A stretch of 64,000 nt of DNA from Leptodactylus fallax. Taxonomy: Eukaryota; Chordata; Amphibia; Anura; Leptodactylidae. The notes under the pieces were generated by a model. The model was not told the origin of the DNA and searched no databases. It worked only from the letters and a program-made list of their open reading frames with translations. The stretch spans positions 3,038,001-3,102,000 of the forward strand of contig CAMRHE010000077.1 of NCBI GenBank assembly GCA_947044405.1. The letters run 5' to 3'. This document shows positions 1 to 27,491 of this stretch, piece after piece. The position numbers were made by a program, and so were the translations under genes. How positions within the stretch are numbered: position 1 is the stretch's first letter; each line of letters begins with the position of its first letter.

Positions 1-7942
<7,942 letters not shown>

Positions 7943-8027
7943 GTTCACTGCCTGCAGCCCTAGAACAAAGTTCACAACTAGAGGGAGGGTGAAAAGACAA
8001 CCATAACAAGCCGCCCCTTCAGTGTGA

Positions 8028-8063
8028 CCAATCACAATAAGAACTAGTCTGCCACAGACCAAT
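8028..8063 (-). promoter_or_regulatory. Paired CCAAT boxes (NF-Y type)
   Basis: GACCAATCA occurs twice, with CCAAT at 8028-8032 and 8059-8063. The boxes lie 86-121 bp upstream of the ehhadh ATG and read as ATTGG on the ehhadh strand. The helical spacing fits cooperative NF-Y binding. Confidence 0.55.
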
Positions 8064-8140
8064 CAGCAGCTTAGTGGGTGTGGCCATGCGGCAGGGCGGC
8101 TGTGTTGTGTTCACAGGTAACACAGGTGGAGGTGTCACAC

Positions 8141-8340
8141 TCTGCCAGTGCCAGCCTGACAGCTCTGCCTGTGTACAGTGAGGTGGAGAAATACAGCTCA
8201 TGACAGTCCCAGGAGCAGACTCTGCCAGTGCCAGCCTGACAGCTCTGCCTGTGTACAGTGTGGTGGTGAAATACAGCTCATGACAGTCCCAGGAGCAGAC
8301 TCTGCCAGTGACAGCTCTGCCTGTGTACAGTGTGGTGGTG
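8141..8340 (+). repeat. ~80-bp tandem repeat in the divergent promoter
   Basis: A unit beginning near AGCTCTGCCTGTGTACAGTG starts at 8161, 8241 and 8312. The first period is 80 bp; the second is 71 bp because CCAGCCTGAC-like bases are missing. There are about two and a half copies, and copies one and two are almost identical, so the duplication is recent. Confidence 0.85.
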
Positions 8341-8422
8341 TCACAGCTCTCCCCACTACTGTACGTTTATTGCAATAAGATTGCTCCCGCAGTTATTCTC
8401 CCCTAAACACAGCTGCTTCCTG

Positions 8423-8437
8423 GTTGCTATGGGCAAC
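8423..8437. promoter_or_regulatory. X-box-like palindrome
   Basis: GTTGCTATGGGCAAC closely fits the two-half-site RFX X-box (GTTGCC...GGCAAC). It lies about 420 bp upstream of the tmem41a ATG. Binding is inferred. Confidence 0.45.
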
Positions 8438-8860
8438 CTCTCCACCCTCCCCTTTGCAAGTTTTAATAAAACTCTCCGATTTCAAAAAATGACAATTATG
8501 ATTAATTAAATGTTTATGCAATTTTATTACAAAAAAAAAAAAAAAAAACAGGCAGGAGGAAAATCTTCAGCACTTGCATGGCAAGTACTTTTGGCTGACA
8601 CAAGCTATGGTCGCTGAAATGGCTGTCACCCAGCTTTCCTATCAAGAGATATATTAGTATCAGATAACATTGATTTATATTATGCACCAGCACTGTGCGC
8701 CGCTAGGGTGTTGTTATTATTTCCTAGCGTACACGGTAACCATGGTTACTGTACACCGCCCCCCTTACTTCCGGTCCAGGCTATTCGTGTGTCCCCGGCC
8801 TCAGCAGGCAATGATAGTGAGTTCCGGAGTAGCTTTGTTCCGCTGCCTGTTACCGGCATC

Positions 8861-16265
<7,405 letters not shown>

Positions 16266-17070
16266 AGATTCCAGTGCTGAATACTTATCTTAAAGAATCT
16301 CAGAGACTCTAACGAAAATATCTTGTATTTTTTCTTGTAGACAGGTGACCACATCTCTTACTGTATGGATTTCGCAATGGATCGTTTTGTCTACAGTCAG
16401 GTATTCTTAGCATCTCTTGTAGAGAAGAGTTTTCAGCATGGAAAGTCTTAGATTGACTGGGGCTTCTCAGTCAATTTTTTAAACAACCCTTTTATACTTT
16501 GTGTTTAGTAAGAATCTATAGAGTTTGTTGATGAATGAGTATTTCCTCTTGCCTATTGTCTGTACTATTACTAACTGATTTTATAGAGATCTACAGTACC
16601 TAAGTTAGTTGAGAAGGGAAACACATTTTTGAAAAACACCTGATTTGTCACCTGACCGAGTATGTTAAGGACCTTTTTGCACGGGCCACAATGCTTTTCG
16701 TTGTTTAGCATCACACCGCCCTGTGTAAAGTGGAGGTGTGCTGCCGACATAATGCAAACTTTATAGGGGATGACCGGTTGTATCCTCCATTCTGTGTGTG
16801 TCGGTCTATGTGAAGACCTTTTAAACAAGCACTGACTGACTACATATTATATCATCCATCTGTGCTCAGTACCGCCCAGTACTTGACCCCTGACAAACAG
16901 CACTTTGGCAGGTGCCACTTGTACTATTTTAGTGAATTATGCAACATGTATACATTGTGTAAAACCAGCCTAAATATGGTCTGTTTAAGGTGTTAGCTCT
17001 GTAGTCGCACCCACAAAACCCTAACCCTTCCTCCCATTTAGCAAAACACTAAATGCTGTTTAAGCATGTC

Positions 17071-17488
17071 TTAAAGTGGTTGTCCACAATATTTTAGGAT
17101 TTAGAAGACAGGGAAGGTGAAAAAAAAAAATAGTCGCCTGTCCCTGATGCTCAGGTTTCCCAGGCCGCTGTCCAGTCTCCACAGCACCCAGGGCTTTTCC
17201 TGCGGAAGTCCCTACCACAGGTCACTGCTGAGGTCAATCAGTGTCTTAAGGAAAGGACACGGTACATCACTTATGGACGACACAGGTGACATTGCGGTTC
17301 CATGTGTTAGGCTGCTGAGAATGCGGCGGGGACTTCTGCAAAGCTTCGGGGGCGCCGCGGGGACCAGACAGCAGCCTGGGACACTGGAGCACCAGGGATG
17401 AGTGGGTATGTTTTTTTTGTTTTTGTTTTTTATTCACCTTCCCCGACCTCCTGCCACAATACTAAAATATCATGGACAACCTTTTTTA
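17071..17488. mobile_element. T2-type MITE
   Basis: The left terminus is TTAAAGTGGTTGTCCACAATA. The right side carries ATATCATGGACAACCTTTTT, the inverted counterpart. The GC-richer interior has no convincing coding potential. Confidence 0.6.
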
Positions 17489-20105
17489 TGGCTTTAGACC
17501 CCACAATGAATGTGATTTACAGCAATTCACTTCTCTGTATGTGCATCACATCTATTGTAAGCATAATCTGACATATTTTTCAGCTTGGTATTTTACACAA
17601 AGGAATTTTTGTGCCAATAGTTATGTTTTTATGTTCTAATCCTCAGCCATTGTAAACCTATAATGGTGACTAATGTTTTGTTCTTACTCAATTCTCCAGT
17701 TACTTAAAGCTGTATCAGCAGGTGTCAGTGACACGTCAGAACACTATAACTCAGTACTGTGGAACCCTATACCAACTTACAGTATGGGGAAATAAAGTAA
17801 GAAATATTGAGGACTGCAATGTATACTCCAGTCATGTTGACAAATTGGCAGCTAATTCACATGGGCACTTTAATTCTGGATCTGCGTATGATGAAACTAA
17901 ATCATATGTTGAACTTGGAGAAATTGTCTTAATATACAACTATGTAACTACTCTATATCTCAGAAATAGAAGGGAATATATGTGTCCAAGTTGACAGATT
18001 GGTCAAATCTCTTGTTGATCATTTTGTTCATGTCTTCCAAGTCAATGGAAACTTTCGCTCTTTGTTGAGCCCAGTTCTAAATTGTGGAGATCCCATTTTC
18101 ATGTGAAATCTTCCAGTGTTCACTATAGATAAAATTGGTTTAAATTTCTATATTCTGAATATTCTCTATATATACTCATACTCATCTTACAGGTAACTTA
18201 GGCCTGTTACACACATAGCCACACAGCATAGTTATAGTTCTGATTATGGAGCCTGAAATAATGGCATACCTTACCCGTACATTGTGCAGTGGCCCAGCTC
18301 CGCTATTGTGGCTCAGCTCCCATTCAACTGAGAGTGAACTAAGCTGTAATAGTGTGACTGCGTGTAATGGTGTCTGCTTCTGGATCCGTACACTATGTTC
18401 ATAACAGCTGATAAATGCAGGGGCTGGTTGTGTGACCTCCACCAATCTCAAATTCATGACCTAAACGAAGGATAGACCATACATTTTTGGTCTTGGATAA
18501 TCCCTTTAAGACCTCATGCACTCTCCTGTATTATAGCTCCTACAAAGATTTGTGGGGCATCTACTGTACCTTATACAGAAATTTTTTGGCTGCCAGATTT
18601 TGCATCACACAGACAGATACAAGTCTGACGAAATATGTCACTACTTTTATCTGTCAATGTGTTTTCTCCTACAAGCAGTGCCGCAGAATGGGTTAAAACA
18701 ATAAAAGAAGCAAAATATTGATTTGACTGATCCCATCCCTCCCCTGTTTCAAGGCTGTCCCGGCTGATCTCTACTTCCTGGTCCTTCTCGATCCACAGGA
18801 AATGACTACTCATTTGATCACTGGCTACAACAGTGACACCCCCTCCACCTTACCCAGGCAGTGGTTAGTTGAGCAGCATTGTCAGTGTTTCAGAAGGACG
18901 ACAGGCAGGGGACCCGGGCTATGTCAGAACAGGAGTTGGAGAGGTGAGTGTTGCTTCTTTTATTTTTCAACCCATTCTGAGCATTTTGTAAACAAACTTT
19001 ACCTCTTGGCCAATCCCTTTAACACTGTGAAATCCATTAAAGTATCATTTTCTTGTTCTTAAAGAGGTATTCCTATCTCCAGGATCATATTTAAGTTGTA
19101 GCTTAAGCTAACTAAAGTATTTTACTTAATACATTTGTCTATTTTGCTCCGTTTGTGAGATACAGCTGAATATGTGTCTTCAGTGTTTACAGCTTGTTGC
19201 CTAGGTTCAGACCACGTCTAGCAGCGCTGACCGGGATGATTCTTCACTGTGAAGCTCTGAGAAGGGAAACCCCATGAAAGTTACGCATAACCATTATATT
19301 AATGTTGGCGGTTCTCATTGAAGCTGTGTCTAATACTACAAGTCTAATGTGAAAACAGGAAGGCATGCTTCATGTGAGTTCTGTTTCATGTTTGCTTTAG
19401 TGTTCTATGAATATTGAACACTGAAACTTGTTTGTAACCAAATGAGATTAGCTTTATGTACTATATAGTTTATTTTAATTGTTTGACAACATCTGATCCC
19501 TCTACAGAGATGTAATTGTGGATTGTACAATAGTTTAGTGTCGCAAAGCAAAAAAAACTACGTTTAGAAAATATATGTTTAATATATATATAATCTACTT
19601 AGCACAATAGGAACAAAATAAACCATTCTTCAGTTTGTACACTCTGCACATTCATGCCAAAATCACTACCTTCTTAGTCCTCATCAATGAGAACTATCCT
19701 ATGTTGTTCAGTTTTTTCACATGGGTTAGTTGTGATGATCCCTTTACAGCTGCTATCATTTATTTCTCCGTTGTGAATAAAAGCAACACTTTTTTTATGT
19801 TCCAATCCATCTAAAATAAAAAAAAAAAATTGTGCAATTGTGTAAATAATCTGGAATAAAAATGTCTACATCAAATGTATGTGCCTCAGTAGTAACACAC
19901 TACACACTAACAAACACAGTGCGGTCTTATTTTTCTTTCCCCATTCCTCTTACTGACCTTCCAAATGTACTGTATGTTAGCAAACAGTAGGGAACAGATA
20001 GCGTACAGTACACAGGAGGGCATCAGATTTTACAGGGATTGTTTGTAGTCTGTTATCATGGGGACACACAAGTCTGCATAGGAACTGTAGACTTAAAGTA
20101 ATAGA

Positions 20106-20108
20106 AAA

Positions 20109-20147
<39 letters not shown>

Positions 20148-20152
20148 TTTTA
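20106..20152. repeat. (TA)n microsatellite bounded by A and T runs
   Basis: A run of A is followed by about 17 TA dinucleotides and then a T run. It is a self-complementary low-complexity tract. Confidence 0.9.
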
Positions 20153-20868
20153 ACAAGACGAGCAATACAACACTTATTTGTTAACGGTATAACTTACTAG
20201 ACTCCTTTAGCCAAGATGTCCTTTTGGAAAAGTGATGATGCCAGTCAAAAAGTGGTCTAGTGTGTAGCAATAAAGCACCGCCACATAGTCCCTACTAGAA
20301 GAGAGGACATGATATTTGTATATTGCTCATGCTACCTTTTCCACCACATGGGGCTGGCATATGCCTCCACTACATAAAATATCTTGTATATGTCTGTACT
20401 AGTTATGTAAACTTTTGTGAAATTCCTCCTTATAAATTCACAATCACATCAGATTCATTTTCCATTCTCATGAATTTGGGATTGGACCACATTGTTGCTG
20501 TCTCTGACACATCAGGAATTATTGACCAGCTTTGTGGTTTTCTTCACTTGTGCAGTACAATTGACTTCAGTTTTGTGTTTAGATTTTACTCTGGGGTGTA
20601 TTGTATTCCTTGCAAGGTTTCTTAGTACTTTTACCTGGTTGTATGCACATGTGCCTTACCACTGGTATTGTTTATGTGTGGAACATTGTAAAATGGTTTG
20701 GTTTATATTGGATGTTCTATTAGAAGAAATATATTTTAATATATTGAAGTATTAAACTGCTGTTGTCTATCTGAATAAATCAGTATTTGCTTTGTTTTGT
20801 TTCATTTTTATCTTGTGCAAATCCGATGGAAAGGAAAGAGTTTATAAGCTGGCCATATGTGTTACATG

Positions 20869-21540
20869 CAGTACATGGACAAAAGTATTGGGGTGTCTGC
20901 ACATTTGCAGTACGTTCAGTCTGTTGCAGACATGCTGCAGATTTCCATTGGAAATTTCACCAATACAGTGTGTAGTGACAAAATGCACAGTGAATCTTCA
21001 GGAAAATCTGCATGTAACACGTGCAAATATTCTGCCCCTGGACTTACCCCTATGCAGTTTTCTTGATGAAATGAAGAAGTTTTGTATGTTCACTATCAGG
21101 AAAACAGTATTGGGACACCTAAATATTACACCTACAGGAGCTTTTATGACCTCCCATTCAAAATCCATAGACATTAATATGGTGTTGGTCCCTCCTTTGC
21201 AGCTGAAACAGCTTCCAATCTTCTGGGAAGGCTTTCTACAAGATTTTTGATTGTCTCTGTGGGAATTTTTGTTTATTCATCCAGAAGAACATCTGAGACC
21301 CTGATGTTGGATTGGAGGGCCTGGCTCACAATCTCTGTTCTACTTCATTCCAAAGGTTATTCGATGGAGTCGAGGTCAGGGCTTTGTGCAGACTAATCGA
21401 GTTCTCCCACAGCAAACTCACCATGGTGGACACAGACATCTGAGGGGCCCTTGTGCAACCACAGTCTTTTTTCCAGTATCCCAGCACAGAGCACCCCCTT
21501 ATGTCTCTGTAACAATCCACCAGTAATTTTTAGCCATAAG
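20869..21540 (-). mobile_element. Tc1-like transposon fragment with internal insertion
   Basis: ATGGACAAAAGTATTGGGG near 20875 looks like a Tc1 terminus. A second terminus-like segment, AACAGTATTGGGACACCTAA, is at about 21105. Sequence from 21130 to 21440 on the minus strand corresponds to the C-terminal part of a Tc1 transposase (the CTCGACTCCATCGAATAACC region, equivalent to SPDLNPIE). About 210 bp of other sequence lies between the two terminus-like segments. Confidence 0.55.
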
Positions 21541-22142
21541 TTTCATTAGTTTTGGCATTTACCCGCAATCTAATAGACAGTAGAAAGCTGCGGTTAAGGC
21601 GATAAGCACCCCTGACCTACTGAGACCCTGTGCAGATCTATCGATACATCAATCCATATGGCTGCCTTTATGTGCACAGCTACTACTATTACCCCAGTCA
21701 GTGCTGCCCATATTCTTCCTTTTGCTTTTAGCAATTCTCAGTCTAAATTGAGTGTCCACGTTCATACTAACCTTCTTTACCCAGGGCTGAGGCCTGTAAA
21801 CAGCATTTCCTGCTAAGATTAACAAGTCTTCCTCAAAAATGTCTACCTCTGGTACAATCGATCTATATCCACAGTCTAATGAAAACTTCCAGGCGGGAGC
21901 CAGTATACTGAGATGGACCATTTCACACAGCTGCTTCCTTTGTATATCCCGCTGTGTTTGGTTAATAAAGAAATGCTTTGTGGATTTGGAAGTCCCGGTC
22001 TACTTCATTCCTTGTGCTTTGCCTGTATCTTGGATTACCATTGGGACTGAGCACCTCCTGTTTTGAAGCCTGTGGGACCTAAGCTCCTGTCCGTGTGCAC
22101 TATTACAGCAGCATGTAGATGAGAAGTGCCAGTACTTGCCTC

Positions 22143-22168
22143 TTTTTTTTTTTTTTTTTTTTTTTTTT
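22143..22168. repeat. Poly-T tract
   Basis: An uninterrupted run of about 26 T. It is probably the tail of an old retroposed copy on the minus strand, though no body is recognised next to it. Confidence 0.8.
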
Positions 22169-22459
22169 ATTCTATGGTACAATTTTGTGATGGTTTGGTG
22201 GGACAGATAAATATTTTGTGCCATATAATATGACTTTGTGGTGCAAAATGTAGTTTAACTAAAAGTTTAATTTCATGTTACTCATGTTTTATTTTCTAAT
22301 ACTTTAAAATGCTTATTTTTTTAACAACAAAATTATACACAAAGGACATACTACATTTTTTCAGGCAGAGTAAAAATAATGCTCTTAGCATTTTTGATGA
22401 GTATTTTTAGCCATGGAGGAATATGAAGTTTGTAGTAATGCAAATAAATATTTATTATG

Positions 22460-22712
22460 GTTACTTATATAGCGCCATCATATTCTGCAGCGCTTTACAG
22501 ACATTGACAGTCACTGTCCCATATAGGGCTCACAATCTATATTCCCTGTCAGTATGTCTTTGGAGTGTGGGAGGAAACCAGAGTACCCCGAGGAAACACA
22601 CGCAAACACGGGGAGAACATACAAACTCCTTGCAGATGTTGTCCTTGGCAGGATTCGAACCCAGGACTCCAGCGCTGCAAGGCTGCAGTGCTAACCACTG
22701 AGCCACTGTGCA
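22460..22712 (-). repeat. tRNA-derived SINE, near full length
   Basis: On the minus strand the head reads GTGGCTCAGTGGTTAGCACT (Pol III A box) and, about 40 bases on, GGGTTCGAATCC (B box). The conserved body includes TTTCCTCCCACACTCCAAAG, and the 3' end GCGCTATATAA. It is the best preserved of four related copies in the window (others at 7524, 32528 and 51165). Confidence 0.75.
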
Positions 22713-23981
22713 TGAATAACGTGCAGGCATACATAATGGTTTCCATTCATGAATAGCAAAGTTAGGCAACTCTAACAATAGTGACTCAGTCATTTTGATT
22801 TTGAGATAAATATTTTTATATTTTAATAATCGTTTTTGGATGTGGGCTTACTTAATGTGTTTACTTTATTATTTACCTTTTTATATATAACCTAGGGAAG
22901 GGGGTGATTTGAGTTTTTAAATTTTTACAGTGATTTTTTAATATATTTTTAAAACTTTTGTTTTCTTTTTTATTACTTTTTCAGCCCCCTTAGAAGACTT
23001 GGAACAAACAATCATTTCATTTTTGGGCTGCCATAGCAAATGTGAAAGTAAGGGGTCAGATGCTGTGGTCACATGTGACCATGGCATCTAAGGGGTTAAT
23101 AGTTATTGGTCTCAGGCGCTGTGTAAAACAGCACAGATCAATTGAGTATTGAGCCCGCTCAACTCCTGAGCGGTCACCGTCTTTAAAGTGCTGATATCTG
23201 CCATAGATGTACCGCTGATGTTGGCACGCCGCCTTGAAGAGCTCCTCAAGTGCAGGGAAAAGTCTCATTCATATTAATACACATGAATCTTTATTGCCTG
23301 TATATGTGTTTTTGCGACCTCTGAGAAGCACGATTGTAGAGCATAGCAGTGGTCTGGAAATTTTAGTTTAGATGAATTACAAGAAACTTAATAGTTTTCA
23401 ATGGACGCCCTCTTTAAGCTGGTAGCAGTGCAGTGATGGGGGGCATCAGCTTTCTTGAGGGTCCTGCTTATCTTTGGTGACGTCTTAATCCCTCACTATC
23501 AGCAGCTCTTTGTCTTGTCCACTCTACACAGATCCCGTTTTATACAGGTTCATTATTGACTGAATCGTACACTTTGATGGACCTGTTACATGAAGTTTCT
23601 CTATAACTACCAATTGGATGGATATGTATATAATCTCACACTTTGTTTACCATAATATTTCTTCAATGAATTACAAGTGCATCTAGTGTTTGGAACAGTG
23701 TGTACTGTGGTTTTCTATTATTGTGACAGAGGGGTTGGAGAACCTCTTCCACTGAGCACCACAACATAGAGAGTTCGGTACCAGTGCTACTACAAATGGT
23801 AAGGCGCGAAGTGACAGCTGGCTTGGTATTGTCTTCTTATTATTGGGCACCAACAAACTTACTGATATTACATTGCCAGACAGTGATAAATGATGAGACC
23901 ATACAGTGCACAAATATTATACCTATTTGACTATCAAACTTATGATATCTATAAAGTTTGCATCACCATAAAATATATATA

Positions 23982-25574
23982 CAGTGCCTTGCAAAAGTAT
24001 TCATACCCCTTGAACTTTTTCACATTTTGTCACCTTACAACCACAAACTTAAATGTATTTTCTTGAGATTTTAAGTGATAGACCAACACAAAGTAGCAGA
24101 TAATTGTGAAGTGGAACAAAAATGATACATGATTTTCAAAATTTTAATCAAACAAAAATCTGAAAAGTGTGACGTGCAAAAGTATTCAGCCCCTGTACTC
24201 TGATACCCCTAAATAAAATCTAGCGCAATCAATTGCCTTCAGAAGTCACTTAAAAATCAACAGAGTCCAGCTGTGTGTAATTCAGTCTCAGTATAAATAC
24301 ACCTGTTCTGTGAAGGCCTCAGTGGTTTGTTAGAGAACACTAGTGAACAAACAGCATCATGAAGACCAAGGAACCCACCAGAAAGGTCAGAGATAAAGTT
24401 GTGGAGAAGTTTAAAGCAGGGTTAGATTATAAAAACATATCCCAAGCTTTGAGCATCCCAAAAAGTACTGTTCAATCCATCATCCAAAAATGGAAAAAGT
24501 ATTCTACAACTACAAACCTACCAAGCCATGGCTGTCCACCTAAACTGACAAACTGAGGAAGGAGAGCACTGGTCAGAGAAGCAGCCAAGAGGCGCATGGT
24601 CACTCTGGAGGAGCTGCAGAAATCCACTGCTCAGGTGGGAGAATCTGTCCACAGGACAACTATAAGTCGTGCACTCTACAAATCTGGCCTTTATGGAAGA
24701 GTGGCAAGAAGAAAACCATTGTTGAAAGAAAGACATAAGAAGTGCCGTTTGCAGTTTGCCATATAGGGGACACAGCAAACATATGGAAGAAGGTGCTCTG
24801 GTCAGATGAGACCAAAGTTGAAATGCAAAGGGCTATGTGTGGCGGAAAAGTAACACTGCTCATCACCCTGAAAACACCATCCCCACTGTGAAACATGGTG
24901 GTGGCAGCATCATGCTGTGGGGAGGCTTTTCTTCAATAGGAACAGGGAAGCTGCTCAGAGTTGATGGGAAGATGGATAGAGCTAAATACAGGGAAATCCT
25001 GGAAGAAAACCTGTTGGAGGCTGCAAAAGACTTGAGACTGGGAAGGAGATTCACCTTCCAGCAAGACAATGATCCTAAACATACAGCCAGAGCTACAGTG
25101 GAATGGTTTAGATCAAAGAATATTCATGTGTTAGAATGACCCAGTCAAAGTCCAGACCTAAATCCCATTGCGCATCTGTGGCAAGACATGAAAATTGCTG
25201 TTCACAGACGCTCCATCCAGTCTGGCTGAGCTTGAGCTATTTTGCAATGAAGAATGGGCAAAAATCTCAGTCTCGAGATGTGCAAATCTGGTAGAGACAT
25301 ACCCCAAAAGACTTGCAGCTGTAATTGCAGCAAAAGGTGGCTGTACAAGGTATTGATAAAGGGGGGCTGAATAGTTTTGCACGTCACACTTTTCAGGTTT
25401 TTATTTGATTAAAATTTTGAAAACCATGTATCATTTTCCTTCCACTTCACAATTATCTGCTACTTTGTGTTGGTCTACCACTTAAATTCTCAAGAAAATA
25501 CATTTAAGTTTGTGGTTGTAAGGTGACAAAATGTGAAAAAGTTCAAGGGGTATAAATACTTTTGCAAGGCACTG
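23982..25574 (+). mobile_element. Tc1/mariner transposon, 1593 bp, with ~210-bp terminal inverted repeats
   Basis: The ends are CAGTGCCTTGCAAAAGTAT and its inverse, each next to TA (23980-23981 and 25575-25576), the Tc1 target duplication. The inverted repeats run about 23982-24197 and 25365-25574 and remain highly similar, including the shared GTGACGTGCAAAAGTATT end. The transposase frame between them is broken. Target-site choice and length are typical of a complete but inactive copy. Confidence 0.92.
24359..25356 (+). pseudogene. Tc1 transposase pseudogene
   Basis: The reading frame starts MKTKEPTRKVRDKVVEKF with a paired-type helix-turn-helix (residues about 10-60, IPKSTVQSIIQKWKKY). A TGA at 24554-24556 ends the first segment. 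Later segments in shifted frames give RRALVREAAKRR, SVHRTTISRALYKSGLYG, the block containing [16 protein letters not shown], and [13 protein letters not shown]. They end near GCTRY at TGA 25354-25356. Several stops and frameshifts make it non-functional. Of the DDE catalytic motif, the second Asp is visible in QDNDPKH. Confidence 0.85.
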
Positions 25575-26159
25575 TATATTTCACTATAATAGTGCCATTC
25601 TCTTTTGGTTGGCCACTTATTCATTCTCCTCCCAGATTTGGCTGCTGGACTCCTGAATGGCTGACAAATGGGGGTCCTACCTCAACTGGGAACAGATGGA
25701 TAGATTAAGTCTGTTTGTGCTTGATCCACATAATGTCTCAAAAGGTTTTTTTGTGGTATTTTTGTTTCAAAGGTACATAAGATATAAACTGATATTAATG
25801 AATCAGATGCTTTTTTTTTCAATAAAAAGTGATTTAATTGTAATTACAATGCCATTTTTTTTCATTAGGTCCTAATAGAACCAGTAATATCCCACCCCCT
25901 GACTCTTGAAGAGTCATCCACCAGCACTCAGGAGAGGAAAACCCCCTGTGGAGGAAACCTCTGGGGAACCATGGCTGATGGACTGCCCTTCCCTCTGGGC
26001 ATCTGTAGAAAACAAAAAGAAACTGTCTTATTACAGTCTTGCCTTTGCTAGAAATTATTCAGCATGAACTTATATGAGCTCCATACCTAAGACTATTGAC
26101 CTTTGTAAACAGGGCACCTACAAAGAGTAAACATTCGTTTGTTGGATAATCAGTTTCAG

Positions 26160-26420
26160 TTAATGACTGTCCAAGATGTATTGACTATCCAAGAAAGAAG
26201 GGTCCAAGACAGCCTTCCAATGTCTAGCTACTGACTGTCCAAGACAGACTTCTTAAGACTTCAAGTCAGCCTTCCAAAATCTATATAGTGACTGTCCAAA
26301 ACAGCCTCCACAACCATCAATGTAATGACCGTCCAAGACAGCCTTCCCAAGTCTATGTAGTGACTGAGACACCCTTTACATATGTCTCTGTAGTGACTGT
26401 CCACCTTTACTAAAGTCACT
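26160..26420. repeat. Imperfect minisatellite
   Basis: Five to six diverged copies of a unit of about 45 bp contain GTCCAAGACAGCCTTCC and TAGTGACT. Unit length varies, which indicates an old array. Confidence 0.6.
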
Positions 26421-27415
26421 TTCTGTAGTGAGTCTGTATGGTAACCTTATTGTCCTTTCTTCACTCCATCCACATGATTATCTGAAAGAAATAATTACAA
26501 GTTACAAATTTTTTTTAGTTCATTTTATAATTTTATATATTAATGTATGCAAGAGTGATTATATTATATAATTGTATATACAGCTACTATACTGGTTGGA
26601 ACCACATCTGTCTATTATGTCACACTATTGCAACAAAGAGTTCCATAGTTGTCATAGCAACCAGCCAGACCACTGCTTTATTTAAAATCCTGCCTGGAAA
26701 AATATAAAAGTGGATTTTAATTGGTTGCAAGAACACAAGAACATTTTCTTACACCAGTTTTTAGATTTTTGACACCCTGTAGAAAATATTTTACCTAGTT
26801 AAAAATTGTTGGTCCTGTGAAGCCATAGACATGGATATACTGTAGAGCCAGTTACATGTCTCAGGGAACCAAACTGTCTTTCCTATGGGTCAAGCCGTAA
26901 GATTTTTATAGACATTAGTAGAAAATGACCCATCAGGATGACCACTATCCATATGCCAGATGTGAATGACCAGTGGTCAGATCTGTAGGGATCAAGAGAT
27001 GGCCAGTTGGGAGGAATTGGTTACAGAGCTGTTTCTAAGGTTTCCTCCACCTGGACCAAAGCTGTATTCAACCTCCTTAAACTTCTATCTAAATATTGTA
27101 ACCAAGGCACTGTTGCTTTTTGCTCACAATCTCTACTTGGCACCCACTATCCTAAGCACATGAACTGCCAGCCCCACATATCTACACCCCTTGACAAGCC
27201 CATGACTTATTTCATATTGTTTAGTTTACTTACCTTGCCTGGAGGTATCTAGACTACCCTTGGATGCAAATTTGGATGGTTCACAGGAGCTGCAGCTAAA
27301 GGGTCCACATCTCTGTGCTGAAAGGACAAGACTGCAGCATGTGCACTGTGTGTGTAGAATACAAGTTGTGGCATTATGACATCACACCTTGAGCTCATAA
27401 TTGATGATGATGTGT

Positions 27416-27491
27416 CTTTCTTCTTAACTGACCTCTGATTGGTCACTGTGGGCAACATATCTTTCTTAGCTGAGCTCTGATTGGTCACTGT
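27416..27491. repeat. Direct repeat containing ATTGGTCACTG
   Basis: Two copies of a unit of about 45 bp (TCTTTCTTA...CTCTGATTGGTCACTG) lie in tandem. Each carries an inverted CCAAT box. No gene start is nearby, so promoter function is not supported. Confidence 0.65.

Larger units (their letters stand above)
7943..8860. promoter_or_regulatory. Divergent ehhadh / tmem41a promoter region
   Basis: The two ATGs are 918 bp apart and point away from each other. Seen directly: inverted-orientation CCAAT boxes for ehhadh at 8028-8032 and 8059-8063 (31 bp apart, about three helical turns, typical of NF-Y pairs), a GC box CCGCCCC at 8011-8017, AACATGGCGGC (YY1-like, minus strand) over the ehhadh ATG, palindromes GTTGCTATGGGCAAC (8423-8437) and GTAACCATGGTTAC (8736-8749) resembling RFX X-boxes, and ETS-like ACTTCCGGT at 8767-8775. 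No clear TATA box is seen close to either start. That transcripts begin here is inference. Confidence 0.65.

Noticed and set aside
20323..20755. Overlapping 100- and 87-codon ORFs
   Set aside because: Cys/Phe/Leu-rich translations of AT-rich DNA without family resemblance.
22681..22712. tRNA gene
   Set aside because: A and B boxes are present on the minus strand, but the sequence continues into the SINE body and does not form a full tRNA cloverleaf.
22423..22793. Overlapping ORFs on both strands
   Set aside because: They are translations of the SINE at 22460-22712.
26160..26420. CRISPR-like array
   Set aside because: Units are diverged, contiguous and of variable length, with no unique spacers of constant size; the context is vertebrate.
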